From the NCBI GenBank assembly GCA_022561355.1, contig JADFRJ010000023.1:1-17007 (forward strand): a stretch of 17,007 nt of DNA. The letters are read 5' to 3'. This document shows positions 1-7,453 of the stretch, piece by piece. The number at the start of each line of letters is the position of its first letter. Position 1 is the stretch's first letter. A model generated the notes under the pieces. It saw only the letters and a program-made list of their open reading frames with translations. It was not told the origin of the DNA and searched no databases. Source of the stretch: Chloroflexota bacterium (GTDB lineage Bacteria; Chloroflexota; Dehalococcoidia; DSTF01; RBG-16-68-14). Position numbers and translations under genes: made by a program.

Positions 1-960
1 GGAGGCCTCGCTCGGGGCGATGATGTAGTAACACGCCAGCGAGTACTTCGTGCTTGGCAGCGACAGGCCGCGTTCGACCGTGGCGCCGAGGCTTTCCAAT
101 TCGCCAATCGCTGTTTCGGCGACAGCACGGACGTCCGCATCGACATCGTCCGGCAAGTATTCATCGATCACGCCGACGCGCAGGCCCTTGATGTCGCCGG
201 TCAGCGCTTCGGTGAAGTCCGGCACGTCGATGGGCGCGGACGTCGCGTCACGCTCGTCGTGGCCGGCGATGACGTTCATCAGCAGCGCGCAGTCGCGCAC
301 GTCCTTCGTGATAGGACCAATCTGGTCCAACGAGCTGCCGAACGCGACGAGCCCGTAGCGGCTGACGCGCCCGTACGTCGGCTTGAAGCCGACCACGCCG
401 CACAGCGAGGCCGGCTGCCGAATGCTCCCACCGGTGTCAGAACCGAGCGCGATGATCGCCTCATCGGCAGCGATCGCGGCGGCCGAGCCGCCGGACGACC
501 CGCCGGGCACGCGGTCGAGCGCCCAGGGGTTGTGCGTCGGCTTGAAGGCGGAGTGCTCTACCGAGGAGCCCATCGCGAACTCGTCCATGTTCGTCTTGCC
601 GATAACGATGGCGCCGGCGTCACGCAGCCGGCCGATGACGTGCGCGTCATACGGCGGGACGAAGTTCTCCAACATAAGCGAGCCACAGGTGGTGCGGACG
701 CCCATCGTGCACATGTTGTCCTTCACGGAGATAGGCACGCCCGCGAGCGGCCCGCCTCCGCCATTCGCCAGCGCCTTGTCTGCTTCCGCCGCCTGCGCGA
801 GCGCGGCCTCGCCCGCGACGGTGATATACGCGCCAATCTGGTCATCGACAGCCGCAATGTTGTCGAGGATCGCCTGCGTCAGCTCGATCGCGCTCACCTC
901 GCGCTTGGAGAGGAGGTCCCGCGCCTCGTGCGCGGTCAGCCGGTGTAGCTCTTCAGCCAT
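1..960 (-). CDS. gatA: Asp-tRNA(Asn)/Glu-tRNA(Gln) amidotransferase subunit A, 3' end missing
   Basis: This is the amidase subunit of the GatCAB complex. It releases ammonia from glutamine and passes it to GatB to convert misacylated Glu-tRNA(Gln) or Asp-tRNA(Asn). The 320 visible residues begin MAEELHRLTAHEARDLLSKR and show the amidase-signature triad: Lys80 in SVKDN, the cis-Ser155 in the GGSSGGSAAA loop, and nucleophile Ser179 in GSDTGGSIRQP. These sit one residue from the positions known for characterised GatA proteins (79/154/178). The family is usually about 485 residues, so roughly a third lies beyond the left edge. The start lies 3 nt after the gatC stop, with no strong Shine-Dalgarno sequence, so translational coupling to gatC is likely. 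Nothing looks defective in the visible part. Confidence 0.97.
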   Translation of the reverse strand, partial: MAEELHRLTAHEARDLLSKREVSAIELTQAILDNIAAVDDQIGAYITVAGEAALAQAAEADKALANGGGGPLAGVPISVKDNMCTMGVRTTCGSLMLENFVPPYDAHVIGRLRDAGAIVIGKTNMDEFAMGSSVEHSAFKPTHNPWALDRVPGGSSGGSAAAIAADEAIIALGSDTGGSIRQPASLCGVVGFKPTYGRVSRYGLVAFGSSLDQIGPITKDVRDCALLMNVIAGHDERDATSAPIDVPDFTEALTGDIKGLRVGVIDEYLPDDVDADVRAVAETAIGELESLGATVERGLSLPSTKYSLACYYIIAPSEAS

Positions 961-963
961 CGC

Positions 964-1254
964 CTAGTCGTCCAGCACTACTCGCACGCGGAAGGCGCCA
1001 TCTTCCGCCTGCGGAGCGTTCGCGAGTACGTCGTCTTGAGGTAGCGAGTCCTTGGCCAGATCGTCCCGCATAACGTTTTCGAGCGACAGCGGGTACGGCA
1101 TAGGCGGAACGTCCTCCGTATCGAGTTCCTGAAGGGCATCGAAGTGGTTGAGGATCTCTGAGAGCTGTTCTTGGAACCTGGCGACCTCTTCATCGGTCAG
1201 GCCAAGCCGCGCCAGTCGACCAATGTGCTCCACTTCCTCTCGTGTCAGACTCAA
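964..1254 (-). CDS. gatC: Asp-tRNA(Asn)/Glu-tRNA(Gln) amidotransferase subunit C
   Basis: GatC is the small subunit that wraps around and stabilises GatA-GatB. The 96-residue product starts with the family hallmark SLTREEVEHIGRLARLGL and has the usual C-terminal FRVRVVLDD-type ending; GatC is normally about 95 residues. I chose a TTG start at 1254. It gives the expected length and is preceded by AGGAGT at 1261-1266 with a 6-nt spacer. A longer reading from an ATG at 1329 adds 25 residues that do not fit the family and would run through the promoter. The gene is first in the gatC-gatA operon and is followed by gatA after 3 nt. Confidence 0.94.
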   Translation of the reverse strand: MSLTREEVEHIGRLARLGLTDEEVARFQEQLSEILNHFDALQELDTEDVPPMPYPLSLENVMRDDLAKDSLPQDDVLANAPQAEDGAFRVRVVLDD

Positions 1255-1286
1255 TCCAAGACTCCTATGTAATACATTTGAGGCAG

Positions 1287-1315
1287 AGTATAACAATACG
1301 ATTACAACTGAAGAA
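1287..1315 (-). promoter_or_regulatory. Extended -10 promoter of gatCA
   Basis: On the minus strand, TGTTATACT (1287-1295) is an extended -10 element (TG, one base, then TATACT). The -35 position 17 nt upstream reads TTCTTC, a poor match, which is common when the TG extension is present. The predicted start point near 1280 gives a leader of about 25 nt carrying the AGGAGT ribosome binding site of gatC. Confidence 0.55.
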
Positions 1316-1331
1316 TAGCTTCGCCACAAGT

Positions 1332-1360
1332 TTGTCTCACCATAACAGCATTGCTACTCT
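1332..1360 (+). promoter_or_regulatory. Promoter of the methyltransferase-PBP pair
   Basis: TTGTCT at 1332-1337 and TACTCT at 1355-1360 are separated by exactly 17 nt, and TG at 1352-1353 makes the -10 extended. Transcription would begin near 1367, giving a leader of about 18 nt that includes AAGGAG at 1376-1381. It lies back to back with the gatC promoter, about 37 nt away between the two -10 elements. Confidence 0.5.
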
Positions 1361-1384
1361 GAGAGCAGTGGGGGCAAGGAGAGT

Positions 1385-2131
1385 ATGATCCCAGAAGCTC
1401 CAACGACCACAGAGCAGGTAGCGTTAGGAAACCCCAGCTTTGTCTGGCGGGCCGGACAGGATCGTCGATTGGACCTCATCAGACGCTACGTGGACCTTGA
1501 AGGCGCCCGCGTGCTCGATATCGGGTGCGGCATTGGGACGTATGTGAAAAAGCTGGCCGAGGTCTCCGGCGACGCCTTCGGCGTCGACATCGACCCTTCC
1601 CGCGTGCGCGAAGGCGAAGGCGGCACGCTCTCTGTTGCGGTGAGCGAACGTCTGCCATTCGCCAACGCCAGCTTCGACATGGTGTTGCTCAACGAGGTGA
1701 TCGAACACGTCAAGGACGATGTTGAGACGCTGCGGGAGGCGTGCCGCGTGCTGCGGCCCGGTGGCCACGTGATCATCTACGCTCCCAACCGCCTCTATCC
1801 ATTCGAGACGCACGGCGTCTACCTCGGTAAGCGTTACGTCTTCGGCAACATCCCGCTCGTGAACTACCTGCCGGACCCGTTGCGAGAACGCCTCGTGCCG
1901 CACGCGCGCGCCTATACCGCCCGCGGCCTGCGGCGGATCGTGGACGGTCTGAACGCGGACGTGATCGTTCATACCCAGGTCTATCCCGGGTTCGACAACA
2001 TCGTCGCGCGCAGCAGCGCGCTGGGCGGCCTGCTCAAGGCGGTCTTCCATCGACTAGAAAACACGTTCATGCGAGCGTTCGGCCTGTCGCACTTCATGGT
2101 GCTGCGGACACGGGGACAGCCCAATGGCTAA
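1385..2131 (+). CDS. Class I SAM-dependent methyltransferase (Methyltransf_11 type)
   Basis: This 248-residue protein has a Rossmann-type methyltransferase core. Motif I is VLDIGCGIG (43-51), the acidic residue at the end of strand 2 is in GVDIDPSR (66-73), PFANASFDMVLLNEVIEHV (91-109) covers the strand 4 region, and RVLRPGGHVIIYAPN follows. The architecture resembles UbiE/COQ5-like and polysaccharide- or lipid-modifying enzymes; the substrate cannot be read from the sequence. AAGGAG ends only 3 nt before the ATG, a short spacing. The last 8 nt overlap the start of the penicillin-binding protein gene, so the two are probably translated together. A cell-envelope substrate is possible from that context but is only inference. 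Confidence 0.88.
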   Translation: MIPEAPTTTEQVALGNPSFVWRAGQDRRLDLIRRYVDLEGARVLDIGCGIGTYVKKLAEVSGDAFGVDIDPSRVREGEGGTLSVAVSERLPFANASFDMVLLNEVIEHVKDDVETLREACRVLRPGGHVIIYAPNRLYPFETHGVYLGKRYVFGNIPLVNYLPDPLRERLVPHARAYTARGLRRIVDGLNADVIVHTQVYPGFDNIVARSSALGGLLKAVFHRLENTFMRAFGLSHFMVLRTRGQPNG

Positions 2132-4859
2132 CGGTCGAGCTTACTATCGCTACGCCGCCTACCGCCGGCGACGCCGCGCAACCAACGGCCACGGGCTGCC
2201 TCGCTGGATGCTCGGCCTGATCGTGATGGGTGGACTCTTCGTGGTCGGGCTTGGGGTGTTGGGAGGCGTCAGCTACGGCGTCTACAGGAGCTACACGGAC
2301 GACTTGGTGACGCCGGACGTGGAGATCGCGAAGCTGCCGTTGGGCGGAGCGGAGATCCGTGACCGCAACGGCAACTTCCTCTACGAGTTTTTTGATGATA
2401 CGACCGGCCTCCGGAAGTACGTTCCCGCCGATGAGATATCGCTCAACCTGATCGCCGCGACGATCGCGGCCGAGGACGCCAGCTTCATGGACAACCCAGG
2501 CGTCAATCTCCGCGGGCTGACGGCTGCCGCCCTGGACAACTTCTTGCCCTTCGGCGGCTCTGCGGGCTTCTTGGAGGGCCGCGGAGGCAGCTCGATTACC
2601 CAGCAGCTTGTCAAGAACATCTACTTCACGCCGGAGGAGCGCACCGAGCGCAGCATCAAGCGGAAGTTGAAGGAGACTGCGATCGCTCTGGACCTGACCA
2701 GAGACTACAGCAAGGAGCAGATCCTGGAGTGGTACCTGAACTTGATTTCATACGGCAACGTCTTCATCGGCGCGGAGGCGGCGGCGGAGGGCTACTTTAA
2801 CACGACCGCTAAAGAGCTGACGCTGCCGCAGGCGGCGATGCTTGCCGCGATCCCATCCTGCCCGAGCTGCTACGACCCGATCAACGAACCCGTAGACGCG
2901 CTGAAGCAGCGAAACGTCGTCCTCAGGCGCATGTACGAAGAGAGCTACATCAGCCTTTCTGAGATGCGAGCAGCACAAGACGCACCTCTCGAAGTCGAGC
3001 TACAGCCGTTCCCGGTGAACGCGCCGCACTTCGTCTTCAACGTTGTCCGTCCGGAGCTGGAGCGTCTCTTCGGCGAAGAAGCCGTTCGGCGTGATGGCCT
3101 GATCGTCTACACGTCACTCGATCTCGAGCTTCAGCGGCAGGCGGAGGCCACCCTCGAAGAGTGGATCACCATGTTCGAGTTCTCAGGTGGCCACAACGGC
3201 TCTGTCGTCGCCATCGATCCGAAGACCGCCGAGATATTGGCGTACGTAGGCAGCCGCGACTACTTCCGTGATGACATCGACGGGCGCAACAACATGGCGG
3301 ATGCGCTCAACTCCCCCGGCTCCGCCTTCAAGCCGTTCACCTATCTGACCGCGTTCCTGGAACTGGGCTGGGGACCCGGCACGCTCATCCTCGACACGCC
3401 GTTCCCAGCGGAGTTCTGGGACGGTGACCGTCTCCCCCGAAATCCGGGTACCGGCTTCCAAGGCCCGGTCACGGTTCGCAACTCACTCGGCAGCTCGCTG
3501 AACATCCCGGCGGTCAAAACGATCATGTACGCCGGGGTGGTCAACACGATCAACCAAGCGAAGAAGATGGGTATTACCGGCCTGGAGCCGAACCGGCTGG
3601 GACCATCGCTAACCATCGGCGGCGTCGACGTCAAGTTAATCGACATGGTCTACGCGTATACGGCCTTCCCGAATCTTGGGATCCTGAAGGGCGTCGAGAG
3701 CACCATCGTCCGGCCAGAAGGCGAGCGAAACATTGAACCCGTCTCGATCATCCGCGTCGAGGACCGGCAGGGTAACGTGATCTACCCGCTGATCGCGGGC
3801 GAGCCTTCCGCCGATGGCCCCTTCCTCCAGGAGCAGCGCGTGGCGCCGGAAGCCGAGACCTACATGATCAACAGCATCCTTTCCGATGGCTGCGCCCAGA
3901 CGATCACATTCGGCGGGTGCGGCGCGCTCAGCATCCCCGGCCGTCCCGCCGGCATCAAGACAGGCACCAGCGAGCCGTTCGAGAATAGCTTCGCGATCGG
4001 CGACACGTGGGCCATCGCGTACACTCCCCAACTGGTTGTTGGCACGTGGTTCGGAAACGCGGACAACAGCCCAATGACCGACATCTCCAGCACCAGCGTC
4101 TCCTGGCGGACTGTGCGCGACATCATGACCACCTACCACGAAGGACTACCAGTCGAAAACTTCAGGCGCCCGGCGGGCCTGGTAGAAGCCGAACTCTGCA
4201 TGCCCTCCGGACTCCAGGCGACGGATGCCTGCCCCGTAAAGAACCCACCGGACCTGTTCGCGAGCGACCGGCTTCCTGCCGAAGAGGACGACTGGTGGAC
4301 GGTGGCCGAAATCGATACGCGGACGGACAAACTCGCCGGACCGCTCACGCCAGAGGAGTTTGTCGAATCGCGCTTCTACCTCCAGATCCCTGAAGGCTTG
4401 AGCGCCTGGGAACAGCACCAGGCGCTGGAGTGGGCCAGGGAGTTGGAGAGCGCCAGCTCTGACGAAGCGCCAACGGAGACGACTGACGTGCGCGACCTGC
4501 CGATTGCGATCACCTCGCCGGCGGAAGCTCAGCAGGTGACCGGCGATGTGCCCATCCTGGGCCGCGCCTTCTCGCGCGACTTCATCAGCTACCGGCTGGA
4601 GTTCCGCTACGACACACTGGCCGGCGACTGGCGACCGATCATCGCAAGCGAGAACTCCGTACCGGAAGGCGTTCTAGGCATCTGGCTCATCGAGGGCCTC
4701 CCGCCAGGCCTCTACTCGATCAGACTCGTACTTGACGATGAACGCGCAGGCGAGAGCGAGACGCGCGTCCAAATCCTGCTCGTGCCCGCTCTTGTCGACG
4801 ACACTGGCGACAGCCCTAAGCCAGATCCGAAGGAAGGCGAACCAGACGGCGAAGGCTAG
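2124..4859 (+). CDS. Class A (bifunctional) penicillin-binding protein
   Basis: The 911-residue protein polymerises and cross-links peptidoglycan on the outer face of the membrane. An Arg-rich cytoplasmic tail is followed by one membrane helix (about 28-52). The GT51 glycosyltransferase domain has the EDASF motif with Glu117, GRGGSSITQQLVKN (152-165) and the KLKE helix with Glu184. The transpeptidase domain carries SAFK (Ser400, Lys403), SLN (458-460) and KTG (612-614), so both activities look intact. Beyond about 680 is a Cys-containing linker, then a beta-rich module (about 791-888; PIAITSPAEAQQVTGDVPI at its start) and an acidic/proline tail. I recognise that C-terminal module from Chloroflexota PBPs, but its ligand is unknown. 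The start overlaps the methyltransferase by 8 nt. The stop is only 7 nt from the convergent stop of the next gene, with no visible terminator between. Confidence 0.95.
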   Translation: MANGRAYYRYAAYRRRRRATNGHGLPRWMLGLIVMGGLFVVGLGVLGGVSYGVYRSYTDDLVTPDVEIAKLPLGGAEIRDRNGNFLYEFFDDTTGLRKYVPADEISLNLIAATIAAEDASFMDNPGVNLRGLTAAALDNFLPFGGSAGFLEGRGGSSITQQLVKNIYFTPEERTERSIKRKLKETAIALDLTRDYSKEQILEWYLNLISYGNVFIGAEAAAEGYFNTTAKELTLPQAAMLAAIPSCPSCYDPINEPVDALKQRNVVLRRMYEESYISLSEMRAAQDAPLEVELQPFPVNAPHFVFNVVRPELERLFGEEAVRRDGLIVYTSLDLELQRQAEATLEEWITMFEFSGGHNGSVVAIDPKTAEILAYVGSRDYFRDDIDGRNNMADALNSPGSAFKPFTYLTAFLELGWGPGTLILDTPFPAEFWDGDRLPRNPGTGFQGPVTVRNSLGSSLNIPAVKTIMYAGVVNTINQAKKMGITGLEPNRLGPSLTIGGVDVKLIDMVYAYTAFPNLGILKGVESTIVRPEGERNIEPVSIIRVEDRQGNVIYPLIAGEPSADGPFLQEQRVAPEAETYMINSILSDGCAQTITFGGCGALSIPGRPAGIKTGTSEPFENSFAIGDTWAIAYTPQLVVGTWFGNADNSPMTDISSTSVSWRTVRDIMTTYHEGLPVENFRRPAGLVEAELCMPSGLQATDACPVKNPPDLFASDRLPAEEDDWWTVAEIDTRTDKLAGPLTPEEFVESRFYLQIPEGLSAWEQHQALEWARELESASSDEAPTETTDVRDLPIAITSPAEAQQVTGDVPILGRAFSRDFISYRLEFRYDTLAGDWRPIIASENSVPEGVLGIWLIEGLPPGLYSIRLVLDDERAGESETRVQILLVPALVDDTGDSPKPDPKEGEPDGEG

Positions 4860-4866
4860 CTTCGCG

Positions 4867-6066
4867 TCACGACCCCCCGGTTCGCAGCGCCTCGTCCAAT
4901 TGGGCCACATTCTTGAACTCAGCCGCGCTGCGCAGGAACGCCCCCACCCCACCCGCTTGCTCCAGGAGTGTTCGTAGCTGTTCGCCGGTCGGGTCAACCG
5001 ACCCTGGACTCGTCGCGTAAATCCCTCTCGCGGCGAAGAACGCCTGGTTGATCCTCCGAAACACCACGCCCTGATCAGCCAGCTCCAGGCGGCGCTCCTC
5101 CATGAGCGCTTCGGCGACCTCGATCTGGCCAGCCGTCAGCAGCGCTTCAACGTCCCGCCGCAGCTCTCGCAGGAACGCATCGACGTCCACCGCGGGCGTC
5201 CGATCAGGCTCTGCCTTTGCCTCTGAAGCATCCGCGGGCGACGGAAAGCGCTCGATGACCAGAGCCGCCAACGCATCGCCGGCCACGTCCGCTACGGTCT
5301 CGTTCAGCGTCCGTAGCTGGATGCTGTCGTAGTAACGAGCGCCAAGCGGTTTGAAAAACAGGTAGTGGTGCACCCACTCGTGCGCGATTGTGGACACGAG
5401 CCTCCGATAGTCACCAACTGGCGCCACGATGCTCGGATAGGTCGCCGCGCCTGCCAGCGAACCCACCAGCGCGGCCACGTCGCCCGCGCTCTCGACGTCG
5501 GCCTCCCGCTCGACCGCTTCGTCGAGCGAGAGGCCGGGCCTGAGCGGGCGCCTCTCGATCAGCTCGATGCGCGAGCGCGGCGAAATCGAGAGCGAGCGAG
5601 GTGGCTCATCGAACTCGACGTCGACCGGAGGGAAGACCCAGCGAGCGTCCGGAAACAACGGCAGCGAAGACTCCAAGCCAGCCTCCTCCAACACCGCGGT
5701 GAGACGGCCCTCGATGATCGCTTCCACATCGTTTTCGAGTTTGTCCCGCTCGGCCAGAAGAGTCTGTAGCTCGTCCGCATCTCCAGCGGCGAACGCGACC
5801 TCCACGCCTCGGATCTGATCGCTCAAGAGCAAGAAGCGTTGCAGCCGCTCGTCCTCGCCCTCTCTACTGAGTCCGCCACCTAAGAGTTGTCCAGTGAGAT
5901 AGAGCCATTTTCCGGGGACGTGCCGTAACTCCCATTGGACGACATTGAAGTCGTCCTCATCCGGTATCGGAACCGCCAACGAGGCCGCTCCCGCGCTAAG
6001 CAAGCAGATCACAGGGATCGCTAACGCCAGAAGCCATCCGTTGTAGCGTCTCGCGAAGCTCGACAT
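4867..6066 (-). CDS. Membrane-anchored or secreted HExxH metalloprotease-like protein
   Basis: The 399-residue product starts with a short basic stretch and a hydrophobic helix (about 10-32), so it is exported or anchored with the rest outside. The centre carries STIAHEWVHHYLF, an HExxH zinc site with His229, Glu230 and His233. LNETVADVAGD follows 23 residues after the second His, and Glu256 fits the third ligand of a gluzincin. Residues about 70-130 look helical and charged, and the tail is also helix-rich. I do not recognise a named family; the substrate is unknown. The start has no strong Shine-Dalgarno sequence; TAGCCT lies 9 nt before the ATG on the coding strand. It ends 7 nt from the convergent PBP gene and is divergent from another HExxH protein at 6136. 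Confidence 0.78.
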   Translation of the reverse strand: MSSFARRYNGWLLALAIPVICLLSAGAASLAVPIPDEDDFNVVQWELRHVPGKWLYLTGQLLGGGLSREGEDERLQRFLLLSDQIRGVEVAFAAGDADELQTLLAERDKLENDVEAIIEGRLTAVLEEAGLESSLPLFPDARWVFPPVDVEFDEPPRSLSISPRSRIELIERRPLRPGLSLDEAVEREADVESAGDVAALVGSLAGAATYPSIVAPVGDYRRLVSTIAHEWVHHYLFFKPLGARYYDSIQLRTLNETVADVAGDALAALVIERFPSPADASEAKAEPDRTPAVDVDAFLRELRRDVEALLTAGQIEVAEALMEERRLELADQGVVFRRINQAFFAARGIYATSPGSVDPTGEQLRTLLEQAGGVGAFLRSAAEFKNVAQLDEALRTGGS

Positions 6067-6075
6067 GTCTGGATC

Positions 6076-6081
6076 AGGCTA
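6076..6081 (-). promoter_or_regulatory. Possible leaderless -10 of the metalloprotease gene
   Basis: TAGCCT fits the TAnnnT core of a -10 element and ends 9 nt before the ATG at 6066, which would give an almost leaderless transcript. It has no TG extension and no good -35, so this is a weak call supported mainly by the same spacing at other genes here. Confidence 0.25.
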
Positions 6082-6086
6082 CCACC

Positions 6087-6095
6087 TGCTATGCT
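6087..6095 (+). promoter_or_regulatory. Extended -10 promoter of the small zincin gene
   Basis: TGCTATGCT is an extended -10 element (TG, C, TATGCT). Transcription would start near 6102, about 34 nt upstream of the ATG at 6136. An in-frame upstream ATG at 6091 lies inside this hexamer, which argues for 6136 as the start. Confidence 0.4.
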
Positions 6096-6135
6096 GGCAG
6101 CGTCAGCAAGGCGGTGTGTTCAACCGGGGGTCCAC

Positions 6136-6624
6136 ATGAGCAAGCTGGAATTTCACGATTGCCTGCGGCGCTTCTTCGCCCCGATGTACCCGGACATCGA
6201 CCTCGAAACCATTACGTTTCGTGAAGGTCTGCCGTTCTACGTCCGGGGCACGCCCGATGCCATCACGGTCGGCAAGCGCATCTACTTCGACGCAGGCAAG
6301 TACGACGCTTGTAGCGGCCGAGGCATCGCGCTGATCGCCCACGAGCTGTACCACGTCCATCAGGGTTCGGGTGGCCCCGGCATCTGGTTCGCTCGTCCGT
6401 TTTACCTCTGGTACTTCATCCGCAAGGTCGCAAGCGGTTGGACCAAAGGCCGCAAGCATCCGCTGGAACTGCCGGCCTACGAGCGACAGGACCGCGTAGC
6501 CGCCGCGTACGCCGCGGCCATCGCGTCGTCGGGCAGGCCGGGCCCCTGCGCCTGTACCGGCGGCCAGCCATCTCATGCCGACCAAACCTTCATCGACGCG
6601 TTCTACGAGGCGTATCAGAGCTAG
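6136..6624 (+). CDS. Small HExxH zincin-like protein (DUF4157-like)
   Basis: The 162-residue protein beginning MSKLEFHDCLRRFF carries IALIAHELYHVHQ, an HExxH site with His69, Glu70 and His73. About 40 residues on, LELPAYERQ supplies Glu116 as a likely third zinc ligand. This spacing and the HELxHVxQ wording resemble DUF4157-type mini-zincins, but the similarity is by eye only. An aromatic stretch between the motifs (FARPFYLWYFI) may be amphipathic rather than membrane spanning. There is no signal peptide, so a cytoplasmic location is expected. A Cys pair (CACTGG) occurs near the C-terminus. I chose ATG 6136 over 6091 because conserved-looking sequence begins there and 6091 lies in the promoter; the upstream GGGGGT is only a weak ribosome site. 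Function is unknown. Confidence 0.7.
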   Translation: MSKLEFHDCLRRFFAPMYPDIDLETITFREGLPFYVRGTPDAITVGKRIYFDAGKYDACSGRGIALIAHELYHVHQGSGGPGIWFARPFYLWYFIRKVASGWTKGRKHPLELPAYERQDRVAAAYAAAIASSGRPGPCACTGGQPSHADQTFIDAFYEAYQS

Positions 6625-6653
6625 CGCCTGACCACGCTGGGTGAGCGATGCAG

Positions 6654-6659
6654 TAGAAT
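6654..6659 (+). promoter_or_regulatory. Possible -10 of the NucS-like gene
   Basis: TAGAAT ends 9 nt before the ATG at 6669, predicting a leader of about 3 nt. GAGG at 6661-6664 lies between and could instead be a ribosome site if transcription starts farther upstream. No -35 is evident at normal spacing. Confidence 0.3.
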
Positions 6660-6668
6660 AGAGGCGAA

Positions 6669-7382
6669 ATGCCAGCTCTACCAGACAATCCTGATGCATT
6701 GCCATTGCGTAGTGTTTGGAGCTTCTTGGAAGCACATGGGCTCGCAGAGGAAGCCACCGCTATCAGGACAAGCACTGACCAGCTAGGTTCGTATACATCC
6801 ACGCTCAAGCGTGGCAAAGTGACAGATCTGCTGACGAACAAGAACCTGCTTGATGAGTTCGTCTCTGAGAAATGGCCAAATGGAGCCACGGAGCCAGGTA
6901 AGCGTCTCATCCAGAGGTATCTCAGCATTCATCAACGGTTCCTCTCCGGTTCGCCGGAGGAGGATGAGACTGAGGAAGAGGATCTGGATGAGACGAGATT
7001 CGCTTACGAGACCAATTTGCGAGACTACCTGGCGAGTAACCTCCACCTAATAGAAGAGGGGCTGGAACCGTGGGCATCGCCTGACAGACCAGCGGTTGAG
7101 TTTCCTGTAGACGACCGGGGGCGTCGGATAGATATCCTCGCTAAAGATCGAGACGGCACGCCCGTCGTGATCGAGCTGAAGGTGAGTAAAGGTCACGAGC
7201 GCACAATCGGGCAGGCTCTCTACTACCGCGGTCGGATCAAGGAACTCTTCTCAACAGAGCGCGTACGGATCATCCTGGTAGCCGGAGCAATTAGTCCTGA
7301 GTTGCGGACGGCAACAGCCGACTTGTCAGATGTCGACCTCTTCGACTACCGCCTCTCGATGACGTTAACGCGTATCGAATAA
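6669..7382 (+). CDS. PD-(D/E)XK nuclease domain protein, NucS/DUF91-like C-terminus
   Basis: The C-terminal half (about 110-237) matches the catalytic domain of the NucS (EndoMS/DUF91) nucleases: RRIDILAKD with Asp155, VVIELKVSKG with Glu169 and Lys171, and IGQALYYRGRI with Gln182. These form a complete PD-(D/E)XK site. The N-terminal half (1-95) does not look like the NucS N-terminal domain and I cannot assign it; an acidic linker (EEDETEEEDLDE, about 97-108) joins the halves. True NucS is a mismatch endonuclease, but this different N-terminus makes that role uncertain; DNA repair or defence are both possible. Codon use is less GC-biased than in its neighbours: two 60-base lines counted here were 50-52% GC and a third 58%, against 70% in one line of the next gene. 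Horizontal acquisition is therefore possible. Confidence 0.8.
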   Translation: MPALPDNPDALPLRSVWSFLEAHGLAEEATAIRTSTDQLGSYTSTLKRGKVTDLLTNKNLLDEFVSEKWPNGATEPGKRLIQRYLSIHQRFLSGSPEEDETEEEDLDETRFAYETNLRDYLASNLHLIEEGLEPWASPDRPAVEFPVDDRGRRIDILAKDRDGTPVVIELKVSKGHERTIGQALYYRGRIKELFSTERVRIILVAGAISPELRTATADLSDVDLFDYRLSMTLTRIE

Positions 7383-7441
7383 CCACCTGTCAGACAACTC
7401 AACTGAATAGCCGCGAGTACCCCCCCGATCCAGCGACGGGC

Positions 7442-7447
7442 TATACT
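7442..7447 (+). promoter_or_regulatory. Leaderless -10 of the ABC exporter operon
   Basis: TATACT ends exactly 6 nt before the ATG at 7454. A start point 7 nt downstream of the hexamer falls on the A of that ATG, predicting a leaderless mRNA. No Shine-Dalgarno sequence precedes the gene, and the ABC domain begins only a few residues after this Met, so the start is secure. Confidence 0.5.
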
Positions 7448-7453
7448 CACCGC

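Noticed and set aside
259..967. Long plus-strand frames of 229 and 194 residues across gatA
   Set aside because: They are antisense to a clear gatA with an intact active site; high GC content produces such shadows.
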